A stretch of DNA of 64,000 bases, taken from NCBI GenBank assembly GCA_013375475.1, contig JABXKD010000005.1, positions 1-64,000 on the forward strand. The letters are read 5' to 3'. Numbering within the stretch: position 1 is the first letter of the stretch; every line of letters begins with the position of its first letter. Origin of the DNA: Promethearchaeota archaeon. GTDB lineage: Archaea; Asgardarchaeota; Lokiarchaeia; Sigyniarchaeales; SOKP01. The position numbers and the translations under genes are program-made. The notes under the pieces were generated by a model, which made no database searches, was not told the DNA's origin, and worked only from the letters and a program-made list of their open reading frames with translations. This document shows, piece after piece, positions 1 to 10,309 of the stretch.

Positions 1-332
1 GTTATTACATTCATGGAGCGAACGGAATCTTTATGGTTTTTAGCCTATTCAACCTTACTCGCACTCTACTAGATTTGGAATGGTGGTATGAGCATCTTTT
101 TAAACAAATCCAAAGTAAAACGCCAACGTTATTAGTTGGATGTAAATGTGATTTAATAAAAAATGTTAAAAAGGTAGACGAGTCAGTTATAGAAAATTTT
201 AGAAAGAAACACGATAATGTGGAATTTTTTAAGTCGTCTGCCAAAAAGAACTATAACGTAAAAGAAATCTTTGTAGAAATGACGAAGAATATCTTAGACA
301 TTCATCGTTTTAAATACGATAAGATTCTCTAA
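1..332 (+). CDS. Ras/Rab-like small GTPase, C-terminal part (5' end outside window)
   Basis: Frame is open from the window edge (YYIHGANGIFMVFSLFNLTR...LLVGCKCDL...SSAKKNYNV); VGCKCDL and SSAK match the G4 and G5 motifs of small GTPases. Confidence 0.8.
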   Translation, partial: YYIHGANGIFMVFSLFNLTRTLLDLEWWYEHLFKQIQSKTPTLLVGCKCDLIKNVKKVDESVIENFRKKHDNVEFFKSSAKKNYNVKEIFVEMTKNILDIHRFKYDKIL

Positions 333-370
333 AGATCATCTTTTCTATGTAATGAGATTTAATTGAGTTA

Positions 371-1333
371 TTATATAAGAATTACAATTACTCCTATTAT
401 AGTAGAAATTACTCCCAAAAATCCAAATTTAGTTATTCTCTCTTTATTAAACCAATAAGATAGTGGGAGTGAGAATAATGGGCTCGCACTAGCTAATAAC
501 GACATTACAATGGCTCCTGCTGTGCGAGCTGCTTCAGTGTACAAATACGCTCCTAAAGAAGTACCAATAATAGAAGCGATAATCAAGAGTAACCAAGTTC
601 GAGATGGTTTTCTAAATGAGGGTAAGTGTTGGGAACTATCAGCAACTCTATTTTCTCTCCAAACCATTAGCAGTAAAATCAATAAAGCAAATGGAAAGCG
701 TATAACATTACTAACAATGGCACTGATTCCATCTGGAATTAAAATTTGCTCAATCTGTTTTGTTGAATATTCTATAATAACAAGACCAATAGCCCATCCA
801 AGCGATGCAATTAAAGCGTATCCAATAGATTTTACAGATTCGTTCGAAGATAATTTATGAGTATGAGTATTGGAATCTGGCGATTTGACAATTTCACTTT
901 CTGCACTTCTCTTAGTTTTTCCTATAACTATAATACCTGCTCCAATAAGGATTATTGAAATAATTATTTTATACTCAAAAGCTTGGTTGAGAAAAATTAA
1001 TGATAGAATAAATGTAAAAAGAGGAAATGTCATGGAAACTGCCAAGGCTATAGTAGTACCAAGCTCTTCTTGTGCTTTAAAATACGCAGTGTCTCCAATC
1101 ACTTGCCCAAAAAGAAAGCTTAGGAATAACATGACCCATAAAGTCCATGGTAGTAAGAAAATATATGTAAAAATACCTAAAACAATAGCGATTGCTATAA
1201 AAGTTATAGTTCCAATCCCCGTGCGAAAAAAGTTAATGAAAGTAGGGCTAGCTTCACGCTCAGTTTTTCGAAAGAGGACGTTTGACACTACAAAAGTTAA
1301 AACCGCTAAAACTGCGATTACTTCTCCAGTCAT
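371..1333 (-). CDS. EamA/DMT-family transporter
   Basis: About 10 hydrophobic segments in two related halves, EamA-like (GQVIGDTAYFKAQEELGTTIA, SLGAYLYTEAARTAGAI). Confidence 0.75.
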   Translation of the reverse strand: MTGEVIAVLAVLTFVVSNVLFRKTEREASPTFINFFRTGIGTITFIAIAIVLGIFTYIFLLPWTLWVMLFLSFLFGQVIGDTAYFKAQEELGTTIALAVSMTFPLFTFILSLIFLNQAFEYKIIISIILIGAGIIVIGKTKRSAESEIVKSPDSNTHTHKLSSNESVKSIGYALIASLGWAIGLVIIEYSTKQIEQILIPDGISAIVSNVIRFPFALLILLLMVWRENRVADSSQHLPSFRKPSRTWLLLIIASIIGTSLGAYLYTEAARTAGAIVMSLLASASPLFSLPLSYWFNKERITKFGFLGVISTIIGVIVILI

Positions 1334-2787
1334 AAAGTCATATTCCTCTTTTTTCCATATTCGGTTAGTTTTAAAAAGGATTTAGCAGCACGTTCTATAG
1401 ATGGAAACAAAATAAATCCATCATTATTTAACATAGCATAGAATTTTTGTCGAGATTCGCTTGGGTAGTCTGATAGAATAATAACTAATGTTTTATCTAA
1501 AGATTCAACATGTGCTTTAATACCCAGTAAGTTCTTGTAATAATTTTTGAATCTATCTCCTTCTAAATCACTCCAAGCGTCGCTTACTAACATAACAAAA
1601 TCGATATTATCATCTATCGCTGCTATACATATTTTTAAATATACTTCATCAGATGTTAACCAGGGTAAATCTAAAGGATTAGCTAAACTTCCGATTTTAA
1701 TAGGATATATTTCTTTCAATTTTTCTAACTTTTTCCCCTCAAAAAGTGGCATATTAAAACCTAATTTAGTTAAAACATCTGTAGCTAATATTCCAAAACC
1801 TCCAGACCATAAAACTACTAAAGCATTTTTACGTATGGGGTATTTAACTGTCCTATTTAAATGTTTAAACCTTTGGATGTAGTTTGAGAAAAGATAAGTG
1901 TAGTCAATTAATTCGTTGATTGAAGGGGGAACCTCGATTGTAGGTGTTTGGTTGAATATAGCTTTCCAAATAACATCCCTAGATGCTAGTGAGCCTGTAT
2001 GGGTCAAAACTGCTTTTTGTCCTCTCATAGTTCGACCCCCTCTCATAAAAAGCACCAGTTTATTCATAGATTTTAAAACTTGTAAAAGTCTCTTACCCTC
2101 ATTTCTATATAAAGCCGGTAAACCTTCAAAATATACACATACAATGTTGGTTTCAATATCATGATTAAGATATTCTAAAAGTTCAGAAATTTGAATATCG
2201 ATACAGTTACCAATGCTAATACATTTGGAAAATCTTAAATTATGCCGTCGAGAACTTATTTTGACCATTTTCGAGTGCAAATCTCCAGATTGGAAAATTA
2301 ACGCGATATCACCACTTTCAGTAGGAAAAGAAGAATAATACGCTATCTTTCCTTGAGGACAATATAGTCCCATACAATTAGGCCCAATGCTTCTGGTGCC
2401 TGGTGTTTTTTCAAGAATTTCTTTAATGCTTCTTTCAATGTTTACGCCTTCCTCGTCAAACTCTCCGGTACCAGCTGTAAATATATGAATAAATACGATC
2501 TTCTTTTTCGACAATATCTCGATTATGTTATTAATCAATATATCTCTCCTAACACTTAAGATTAGAAGGTCAAATGAATCAATAGGTATATCGTCAATTG
2601 TTCTATAACATTTAATTCCTAAAAATTCGTCTTCTCTAGTGGAAACTAAATAGAGGTTTTCTAAGTTGTATCCCTGTCTAAGAAACCCTTGAACGAAAAA
2701 TGCTGTTTTGGGCGATATTTTATATATTAAGACATTTTTAGGTTTATACAATCGTTCAAAGGACACAACTTCATTTTGTTTTTCCAA
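1330..2787 (-). CDS. NDP-forming acyl-CoA synthetase-like (CoA-binding/ligase) protein
   Basis: CoA-binding-like N-terminus, GPNCMGLYCP, FQSGDLHSK, WSGGFGILATD and ANPLDL motifs of the ADP-forming acyl-CoA synthetase alpha family. Confidence 0.7.
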   Translation of the reverse strand: MEKQNEVVSFERLYKPKNVLIYKISPKTAFFVQGFLRQGYNLENLYLVSTREDEFLGIKCYRTIDDIPIDSFDLLILSVRRDILINNIIEILSKKKIVFIHIFTAGTGEFDEEGVNIERSIKEILEKTPGTRSIGPNCMGLYCPQGKIAYYSSFPTESGDIALIFQSGDLHSKMVKISSRRHNLRFSKCISIGNCIDIQISELLEYLNHDIETNIVCVYFEGLPALYRNEGKRLLQVLKSMNKLVLFMRGGRTMRGQKAVLTHTGSLASRDVIWKAIFNQTPTIEVPPSINELIDYTYLFSNYIQRFKHLNRTVKYPIRKNALVVLWSGGFGILATDVLTKLGFNMPLFEGKKLEKLKEIYPIKIGSLANPLDLPWLTSDEVYLKICIAAIDDNIDFVMLVSDAWSDLEGDRFKNYYKNLLGIKAHVESLDKTLVIILSDYPSESRQKFYAMLNNDGFILFPSIERAAKSFLKLTEYGKKRNMTL

Positions 2788-3388
2788 TATCTTCCCCTAA
2801 TTCGTTTGTTATTAAGTAATTACAGTTAAAACAGTATTTTGGAATTGAATTGAATTGAGTTCCGCATTTGGGACATTCTATTCTATTTAGAGATTCGATC
2901 TGTTTTAAATTTTCAGTTTCTGTATTATTTCTAAAACTTTTAATGAATTTTAAAATTAATGATAACGCAATAGACTCAATAACTAAAATTAGACCTAATA
3001 TAATAGTATTAGTAATAAAGACCGGGAAAAGAGCATTAAAATGTATTTCTGAATATCGCCAATAAAATACATAGAAAAAAAAGTTAGGGAAGAAAAAAGT
3101 TGTTAAATTCATAGAATAAGCTTTTTTAAAATCGTTATAAATAAAAATGGGTAATAAAGATACAATAATCCAAGTAAGGTTGATATATACAAAACCAAAA
3201 CTATTATTATAAACGACAAGGTTAGCCAAAAATTGAATAACAAATTGTTGTTCACTAGCTCTAGGGTCAGTGCTTAAGTCAAATTCAATTTGAATCTTAT
3301 AATTATAAATAACAACAAAAATTATTAACATAAATATTTGAATGCAAAAAAGCACTAATTTACTCTTAAATAAATTCCTTATCTTCAT
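2771..3388 (-). CDS. membrane protein with C-terminal zinc ribbon
   Basis: Multiple TM segments followed by CPKCGTQFNSIPKYCFNC. Confidence 0.6.
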   Translation of the reverse strand: MKIRNLFKSKLVLFCIQIFMLIIFVVIYNYKIQIEFDLSTDPRASEQQFVIQFLANLVVYNNSFGFVYINLTWIIVSLLPIFIYNDFKKAYSMNLTTFFFPNFFFYVFYWRYSEIHFNALFPVFITNTIILGLILVIESIALSLILKFIKSFRNNTETENLKQIESLNRIECPKCGTQFNSIPKYCFNCNYLITNELGEDIGKTK

Positions 3389-3577
3389 TATTATATGATT
3401 AAATACATCATTAAATAATTCTATTTGATATAAAGTAATAATAGAAAGGATAAAAAAATGTCTAATCCGAAAAATTTTTAATATTTGCTTGCTTAAATTC
3501 CTTATAGTGCAGAATGTGTTAACTTATTCTTTATTGCTTTATTCTTTTAGTTTAAATATTGAGGGTGTTTTGGGTTT

Positions 3578-6484
3578 ATGAGTTATTCTTTTAGTCGAAC
3601 TAAATTAATTGAAAAAATAAAATTCGGACTACTTAGTCCTGATGAAATTAGAAAGATGTCTGCTGCTAGAATTATAACAGCGGATACTTATGACGAAGAT
3701 GGTCTACCAATCCCAAGTGGTCTTATGGATCAACGATTAGGGACTATTGAGCCTGGTCAAAGATGTCAGACTTGTGGAAATCTTGTAAGTAATTGTATGG
3801 GACATTTTGGTCATATAGAATTAGCTAGGCCTGTAATTCACGTAGGATACGCGAAGAAAGTCTTAAAAGTGCTAAGAAGTATATGCCCCGAATGCTCAAG
3901 ATTGATGCTAACAGAAGAGGAAATGGAAACTTTCAGAGATGAACAATTAAAACACCAAAGGATTTTCCTCGAGGGGGATGAAGAAGCGACCAAACTTGTG
4001 TTTAAACAAGCAAGAAAAAGTAAAATCTGTCCATATTGCGGAGCAAAAAAGAAGAAAATTGTTATCGAAAAACCAACTACCTTTTACGAAGAGGAGGAAG
4101 CTAAGGGCTCAAGAAGAATTACTCCAATAGAGATTTTAGAGCGCCTTATAAAAATGACTGACAATGATCTCAGAATTCTTGGAGTATCTCCCGAAAATGC
4201 TAGACTTGAATGGGTAATTTTTACAGTATTGCCAATTCCACCTGTATGTGCGAGACCTTCTATTACATTAGATAGTGGAATTAGATCCGAAGATGATTTG
4301 ACTCACAAATTAGTAGATGTTATCCGTATTAACCAAAGGTTAAGAGAAAATATCGATGCTGGTGCTCCTCACTTAATTGTTGAAGATCTGTGGGAATTAC
4401 TTCAATACCACATCACAACTTATTTTGATAACCAAGTGTCAGGAATTCCTCCCGCACGACATCGCTCTGGAAGAGCGTTAAGGACACTTACACAAAGATT
4501 AAAAGGGAAAGAAGGAAGATTTAGAAGTAATTTAAGCGGCAAAAGAGTTGATTTTTCGGCTCGATCAGTAATTTCACCAAATCCTTTCATTAGCATTAAT
4601 GAAGTTGGTGTTCCAATTGAAATTGCGAAGATCTTAACGATTCCTACAAATATTAACGATTGGAATATCGAAGAAATGAAGCAGTTGGTTTTAAACGGGC
4701 CATTTACTCATCCTGGAGCTAATTACATTATTAGAACTGACCGACGAAGAATAGACTTACGTTACGTTAAGAATCGCCGCATCATTTCTGAAATGCTTGC
4801 TCCGGGATATACTGTTGAGCGGCATTTAGCTAACGGTGATTTAGTATTATTCAATCGGCAACCTTCCCTTCATAGAATGTCAATTATGGCTCACGAAGTT
4901 AAAATTATGGATGGCAGGACCTTTAGATTAAATTTAACGGTTTGTCCTCCTTATAACGCTGATTTTGATGGTGACGAGATGAATTTACATGTCCCACAAA
5001 GTGAAGAAGCTCGAACTGAGGCTGAATTACTCCTTAAAGTTCAAAACCATATTTTATCTCCGAGATTTGGAGGGCCAATATTAGGGGGGATTCAAGATTT
5101 TATTTCTTCAGTTTTCCAATTTACAAGTTTAAATTCATTGTATAATAGAAATGACGCTTTAAAACTATTGTATTTAGGTGATGTTTTTAATACTAAACCT
5201 AACTTTAGCTTAGACGACATAACTCCCGTAATATCCGATCCCGAACCATATTATTCGGGAAAACAAATTTTTAGCACTCTTTTTCCAGACGATTTGAATA
5301 TCAAGGTTAAATCAAAATTTTGTAAGAAATGTGAAGTATGTTTGGAAGAGGGATGCGAATATGACGCATATGTTGTTATCAAAAATGGTTTATTAGTAAC
5401 TGGAACAATCGACGAAAACTCATTTGGACCAATGCAATCTAATAGTATTTTACAAAGAATAATAAAAGATCACGGAAACGCTCTAGGAAGACAGTTTTTA
5501 GATAATTCAACAAGAATGTTATTGTATGTTATTCGGCAAAATGGAATGACAATGGGTTTAGATGAAGTTTATGTTCATGGAGAAGCTTATGACAAAATAC
5601 AGCAAATATTGAAAGACGCTCGCGATGAAGCTGATAAATTAATCAAAGCATTTGACGAAAACGATACTACGGTCTTAAGAAGAGCTCCTGGGCGTTCAAT
5701 GCGCGAAACGCTTGAACTTAGGATTCGACAAGTACTCGCAGAAGCCCGTAAAATGGCTGAAGAAACTGCTGCACACTACATAGGCGACGAAGCTCATTCT
5801 GTAATAATGACTAAGTCCGGAGCGAGAGGGAATATTTTAAACTTAGGGCAGATGTCCGCCGTCGTTGGTCAACAAGCGATAAGAGGTGAAAGAATTAACA
5901 GAGGTTATAGTTTAAGAACACTTCCACATTTCAAAGTAAGCGATCTAACACCTCGAGCTCGTGGATTTGTTGAGAGTTCTTATCGAAAGGGTTTAAATCC
6001 TGAGGAGTTCTTTTTCCATGCAATGGGCGGAAGAGAAGGCCTCGTAGATACTGCTGTTCGTACATCTACTAGTGGTTACATGCAGAGACGGTTAGTAAAT
6101 GCTTTACAAGATATGATAATAGAAAACGATGGAACGGTCAGGAATAGCGATAAAAACATTATTCAATTCTGTTATGGCGATGATGGTATAGATCCAATGC
6201 ATACAGATCATTCCGATGCAGTAAATCTTGAAGTATTACTGCTAAAAGCTAAAGCACTTGATTTAAATGAAATTCGGGAGGAAATTAAAAAAACCCCTAA
6301 ATCAAAGCCTACAGTGAAAAAACCAGTAGCGAAAAAACCTTCAACAAAGGATCCAGCTAAGAAACAAGCTCTAAGCGAAGAAGATTTGAGGGAATTATTC
6401 TTCAAAGAAACCGGAAAGAACGCAGAATGGAGAGGAAAAATCACAAAAGGATATCTTGAATGGAAAGAAGAAAAATTAGGATAA
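3578..6484 (+). CDS. rpo1N: DNA-directed RNA polymerase subunit A' (Rpo1N)
   Basis: NADFDGDEMNLHVPQ, CMGHFGHIELARPV, Zn-binding cysteines; followed by subunit A''. Confidence 0.98.
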   Translation: MSYSFSRTKLIEKIKFGLLSPDEIRKMSAARIITADTYDEDGLPIPSGLMDQRLGTIEPGQRCQTCGNLVSNCMGHFGHIELARPVIHVGYAKKVLKVLRSICPECSRLMLTEEEMETFRDEQLKHQRIFLEGDEEATKLVFKQARKSKICPYCGAKKKKIVIEKPTTFYEEEEAKGSRRITPIEILERLIKMTDNDLRILGVSPENARLEWVIFTVLPIPPVCARPSITLDSGIRSEDDLTHKLVDVIRINQRLRENIDAGAPHLIVEDLWELLQYHITTYFDNQVSGIPPARHRSGRALRTLTQRLKGKEGRFRSNLSGKRVDFSARSVISPNPFISINEVGVPIEIAKILTIPTNINDWNIEEMKQLVLNGPFTHPGANYIIRTDRRRIDLRYVKNRRIISEMLAPGYTVERHLANGDLVLFNRQPSLHRMSIMAHEVKIMDGRTFRLNLTVCPPYNADFDGDEMNLHVPQSEEARTEAELLLKVQNHILSPRFGGPILGGIQDFISSVFQFTSLNSLYNRNDALKLLYLGDVFNTKPNFSLDDITPVISDPEPYYSGKQIFSTLFPDDLNIKVKSKFCKKCEVCLEEGCEYDAYVVIKNGLLVTGTIDENSFGPMQSNSILQRIIKDHGNALGRQFLDNSTRMLLYVIRQNGMTMGLDEVYVHGEAYDKIQQILKDARDEADKLIKAFDENDTTVLRRAPGRSMRETLELRIRQVLAEARKMAEETAAHYIGDEAHSVIMTKSGARGNILNLGQMSAVVGQQAIRGERINRGYSLRTLPHFKVSDLTPRARGFVESSYRKGLNPEEFFFHAMGGREGLVDTAVRTSTSGYMQRRLVNALQDMIIENDGTVRNSDKNIIQFCYGDDGIDPMHTDHSDAVNLEVLLLKAKALDLNEIREEIKKTPKSKPTVKKPVAKKPSTKDPAKKQALSEEDLRELFFKETGKNAEWRGKITKGYLEWKEEKLG

Positions 6485-6513
6485 ATTTTTAAAAAATCTT
6501 AAGGTAATAGAAA

Positions 6514-7716
6514 ATGGGAAAAGTAACTCAAACAATATTAGAAAAAAACTTAAAGGAATTAAAAGAAGATGGTATTCCTGATGATCTTGTTATTAAAATA
6601 AGAGATCGCATAAAAGATGAAGAATTAGAAGAAGAACAATTGGAATACCTCTTAAATAAGATATTCGTTAATTATAATAATGCCGTTGTTGAAACGAACG
6701 AACCTGTAGGTACAGTTGCAGCTCAAAGTATTGGAGAGCCCGGAACTCAAATGACTCTGAGAACCTTTCACTATGCTGGAGTTGAAGAATTCTCCGTAAC
6801 TCAAGGACTTCCTAGACTTATAGAGATCGTCGATGCTCGAAGGTTCCCTAGCACGCCACAACAAACGATATATTTAGAAAAACCATACAGTGAGAGCGAA
6901 GAAAAAGCACTTGAAGTGCACAAAAGAATTGAACAAATTCGTATAGAGCAAATTACTCACGATGTAGACTTAGATTTTGTCAATTGGAACATTATTATCA
7001 ATCTAATTCCCGATATTTGCGAAAAAAAGGGAATTGATATCGAATCAATTCCTGAAATTTTGAAGAGATATAAGAAAAAAGGAACGATCAAACGAGAAGG
7101 AAACTCTATTATTATTGATCCTCAAATTGAAGATCTTCAAAACCTTCAAAAGCTAAGAGAAAAAATCCTTAAAAAAGTTGTAAAAGGCGTACGAGGAATT
7201 AAGAGAGGATTGCTAACCCCTACCGATGATAAAAAGGAATGGGTTATTAAGACGGAAGGAACAAATATGCATGGAGTCGTTCAAATTGAAGGAGTTGATA
7301 CTACTAGAACAGTTTCAAACCACATTCATGAAATTGAAAAACTTTATGGTATCGAAGCTGCGAGAAACATGATAATAAAAGAGTCTCAAAAAGTATTAGA
7401 ACAACAAGGATTAGATGTTGATCAAAGACACTTAATAATCTTGTCTGATTTGATGTGCGTGGAAGGCTCAATCCAATCGATCGGTAGACATGGTATATCC
7501 GGTTCGAAATCAAGTGTGTTTGCTAGAGCAGCTTTCGAAGTAACGGTAAACCAATTATTAGATGCGGGTCTTTATGGCGAGGAAGAACGCTTGTTAGGGA
7601 TCCCTGAGAATGTGATCATCGGACAAGTTGTCCCGATGGGCACGGGTCGCGTAAAAATCCAGTTCGATTTAGATGCTAACCTTAAAATATTGAATCAATT
7701 AAAAAAAAATTCATAA
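6514..7716 (+). CDS. rpo1C: DNA-directed RNA polymerase subunit A'' (Rpo1C)
   Basis: [40 protein letters not shown]. Confidence 0.98.
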   Translation: MGKVTQTILEKNLKELKEDGIPDDLVIKIRDRIKDEELEEEQLEYLLNKIFVNYNNAVVETNEPVGTVAAQSIGEPGTQMTLRTFHYAGVEEFSVTQGLPRLIEIVDARRFPSTPQQTIYLEKPYSESEEKALEVHKRIEQIRIEQITHDVDLDFVNWNIIINLIPDICEKKGIDIESIPEILKRYKKKGTIKREGNSIIIDPQIEDLQNLQKLREKILKKVVKGVRGIKRGLLTPTDDKKEWVIKTEGTNMHGVVQIEGVDTTRTVSNHIHEIEKLYGIEAARNMIIKESQKVLEQQGLDVDQRHLIILSDLMCVEGSIQSIGRHGISGSKSSVFARAAFEVTVNQLLDAGLYGEEERLLGIPENVIIGQVVPMGTGRVKIQFDLDANLKILNQLKKNS

Positions 7717-7906
7717 TATAAGAATTAGCTCTGTAAGGCGAATTATAATTCTCTTAAACATATAAAAATTATATTTAAATATGACACTAATTTTAAAATC
7801 CTTAATAGCAAGAAATAGGAGAACAAGCGATAAAATTTTATATTATTGTGTATTTTTATAATTACGGTATTTTAGAAATTTAAATCAGATACTATAAGTT
7901 AAGACG

Positions 7907-8281
7907 ATGGCAAGGAAAAGTAAAAAGATAAGCGAATCAATCGATTTATCTCGAAAGAAAGTAAAGGAATTTGATGTTGATACTAATATTAAGGTTGCTT
8001 ATAAAACCGGTAAAATGCTATTTGGCAAATCACAAGTCCTAAGGCAAATTAGACAAGACCCGTTTAAAATGATTATTATCGCTAATAACTGCCCAGATGA
8101 ATTAGAAACCCAATTAAAATATTACAACTCTCTTATTGACAATAGGATCTTTATACACAGATATAAAGGTTCTTCGTGGGAATTAGGATTAGCAATGGGG
8201 AAACCATACATGATCTCGGTCATTGGAATAAATGATTTTGGAGACTCTGACTTAATGACTTTAAAAACTAAAAACAATTAA
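7907..8281 (+). CDS. rpl30e: ribosomal protein L30e
   Basis: L30e-like sequence (KMIIIANNCPDELETQLKYYNSL) in the conserved rpo-L30e-nusA-S12-S7 order. Confidence 0.85.
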   Translation: MARKSKKISESIDLSRKKVKEFDVDTNIKVAYKTGKMLFGKSQVLRQIRQDPFKMIIIANNCPDELETQLKYYNSLIDNRIFIHRYKGSSWELGLAMGKPYMISVIGINDFGDSDLMTLKTKNN

Positions 8282-8288
8282 TAACTAA

Positions 8289-8777
8289 GTGAAATGTAAA
8301 TTGATGTTACGAAAAAATATCAGACTTGATAGACAATCGATGGAATTAATATCGCTTTTCAACAATATATCTGGCGCGATTATAAAGGACTGCTTTATTT
8401 TTCAATCACCAGAAAACGATTCTGAAATAATTATATTCTTGGTGAAAAAAGAAGACGTAGGAAAAGCTATTGGGAAAGCTGGAGAACATGTTAAAGATCT
8501 TATGATGAAACTTCAAAAGAAAATTGATGTAATCCCATGGTCAGAGAACCTAGAACAATTCATTCAGTTTATATTAAACACTACTAAGAATTCAATTCAG
8601 CTTCAAAATATAGAAATTAAAGAAAGTAGAAACGAAAAGAAAACAGTAATTATTTCTGTAAGGCCTCAAGATCGTGGAAAAGCTATTGGAAAAGAGGGCT
8701 CCATGATACGAAAGATAAAAGAACTTGTGTTACGCCACTTTGAAGTTGATAACGTGATCATTAATACAAAAAACTGA
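8289..8777 (+). CDS. nusA: NusA-like KH-domain transcription factor
   Basis: Two KH GxxG motifs (VGKAIGKAGEHV, RGKAIGKEGSMI); gene order. Confidence 0.9.
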   Translation: MKCKLMLRKNIRLDRQSMELISLFNNISGAIIKDCFIFQSPENDSEIIIFLVKKEDVGKAIGKAGEHVKDLMMKLQKKIDVIPWSENLEQFIQFILNTTKNSIQLQNIEIKESRNEKKTVIISVRPQDRGKAIGKEGSMIRKIKELVLRHFEVDNVIINTKN

Positions 8778-8951
8778 ATCTACTTAATTTCCCGCACTTT
8801 TTACAAGTTTGTGTTAATCTCTTTAGTTCTTAATTTTTATTAAAAGTTAATTATCTAAATTTCCGAATTCAAAAATTTTAAGTTCTAAGGAAGATATTAA
8901 GGTATATCTCAATAAGAGATATTTTATAAAATAGAAAAAATTTGAATATTC

Positions 8952-9386
8952 ATGGCCAAACCTAAAGGACTCTACGCTGCAAGACAACTAAGAAATAATA
9001 GAAAGAAGCTTAGATGGAGCAAAACTAAATATAAAAGAAAGAAGCTTAAATTAAAACAAAAAGTAGACCCAATGGAGGGTTCTCCACAAGCTTTAGGGAT
9101 TGTACTTCAAAAAGTAGGGCGAGAAAGTAAACAACCTAACTCAGCTATTCGAAAGTGTGTCAGAGTTCAGTTAAAAAAGAACGGTAAAAGTATAACTGCT
9201 TTTCTTCCGGGAGATGGTGCTCTTAATTTCATTGAAGAACATGATAGAGTACTGGTGGAAGGGATCGGCGGTGCTAAGGGACGTGCGGTAGGAGATCTTC
9301 CTGGTGTACGATGGCGTGTAGTAATGGTAAACGGTGTAAGTTTACAAGCTCTAATTTCAGGCAAGAAAGAGAAACCAATGAGATAG
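8952..9386 (+). CDS. rps12: ribosomal protein S12 (uS12)
   Basis: [47 protein letters not shown]. Confidence 0.97.
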   Translation: MAKPKGLYAARQLRNNRKKLRWSKTKYKRKKLKLKQKVDPMEGSPQALGIVLQKVGRESKQPNSAIRKCVRVQLKKNGKSITAFLPGDGALNFIEEHDRVLVEGIGGAKGRAVGDLPGVRWRVVMVNGVSLQALISGKKEKPMR

Positions 9387-9396
9387 GTGTAATACT

Positions 9397-10014
9397 ATGA
9401 GTAAAGTAAAGAAAGATATTAAACTCTATAATAAATGGTCATATCAAAACCTTGAAGTTAAAGATTGGACATTAGAGAAGTATATCAACTTAAAATCGGT
9501 TATAATTCCCCATACTGCTGGAAGACATGAACACAAGCGATTTTGGAAAACTTCTAAAATATCCATCATCGAACGTTTTGTAAATAGATTACTAGCACCT
9601 GGTTTTATTGGAAGTAAAATTAAAGGACATAAAAGTTCATATAGCTCAGGAAAGAAGAATAAACTTTTAAGAAACCTTGAAAATGCATTTACTTTGCTGG
9701 AGCTAAATACCGGAGAGAATCCAATTCAAGTTTTAATAGACGCGATTTGTAACGCTGCTCCAAGAGAAGAAGTCACGAAAATTGCGATGGGTGGGATCAG
9801 CTACAGTTCAGCTGTAGATGTTTCCCCTCAACGTCGAATAGATTTGGCGATTAAATATCTAGTCCAAGCTATTGGCTCGAGTTCTCACTCAAGCGAAAGA
9901 ACATTTGCTGAAAATATTTCTAAGGAGTTAGCACTAGCTGCTCAAGACAACATTGAATCGAAAGCGGTTAAAAGAAAAGACGAGATTGAAAGAATAGCAG
10001 TTTCTGCCCGCTAA
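9397..10014 (+). CDS. rps7: ribosomal protein S7 (uS7)
   Basis: AAPREEVTKIAMGGISYSSAVDVSPQRRIDLAIK and adjacency to S12. Confidence 0.96.
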   Translation: MSKVKKDIKLYNKWSYQNLEVKDWTLEKYINLKSVIIPHTAGRHEHKRFWKTSKISIIERFVNRLLAPGFIGSKIKGHKSSYSSGKKNKLLRNLENAFTLLELNTGENPIQVLIDAICNAAPREEVTKIAMGGISYSSAVDVSPQRRIDLAIKYLVQAIGSSSHSSERTFAENISKELALAAQDNIESKAVKRKDEIERIAVSAR

Positions 10015-10309
10015 ATCTCTTTTAATAATCATTTCTAACCTTTTTATAAGATGTTTTTTATCTATTTTTCCTTGTTAATAATATTTATCTTAGCAGATAT
10101 GATTGAAAAGTACCTAAAGTCTAATTTTAGTTTAAAAATATATTTAATTTGCTCTTGAAACCAAAAAAATAGAAATTTTCTATTGGAATATCACCTACAT
10201 ATTATCTAGTCTAATCTAAACCTCGGAAAATTCCTAATTCTTATATATTTCTAAAATATAATATTAAGTTAAGTAGAATTAATGATGTTGAGGACAATTT
10301 AAACTAAAA

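Noticed and set aside
870-1385. Plus-strand ORFs 510-860 and 870-1385
   Set aside because: Antisense to the convincing EamA transporter; no family-like features.
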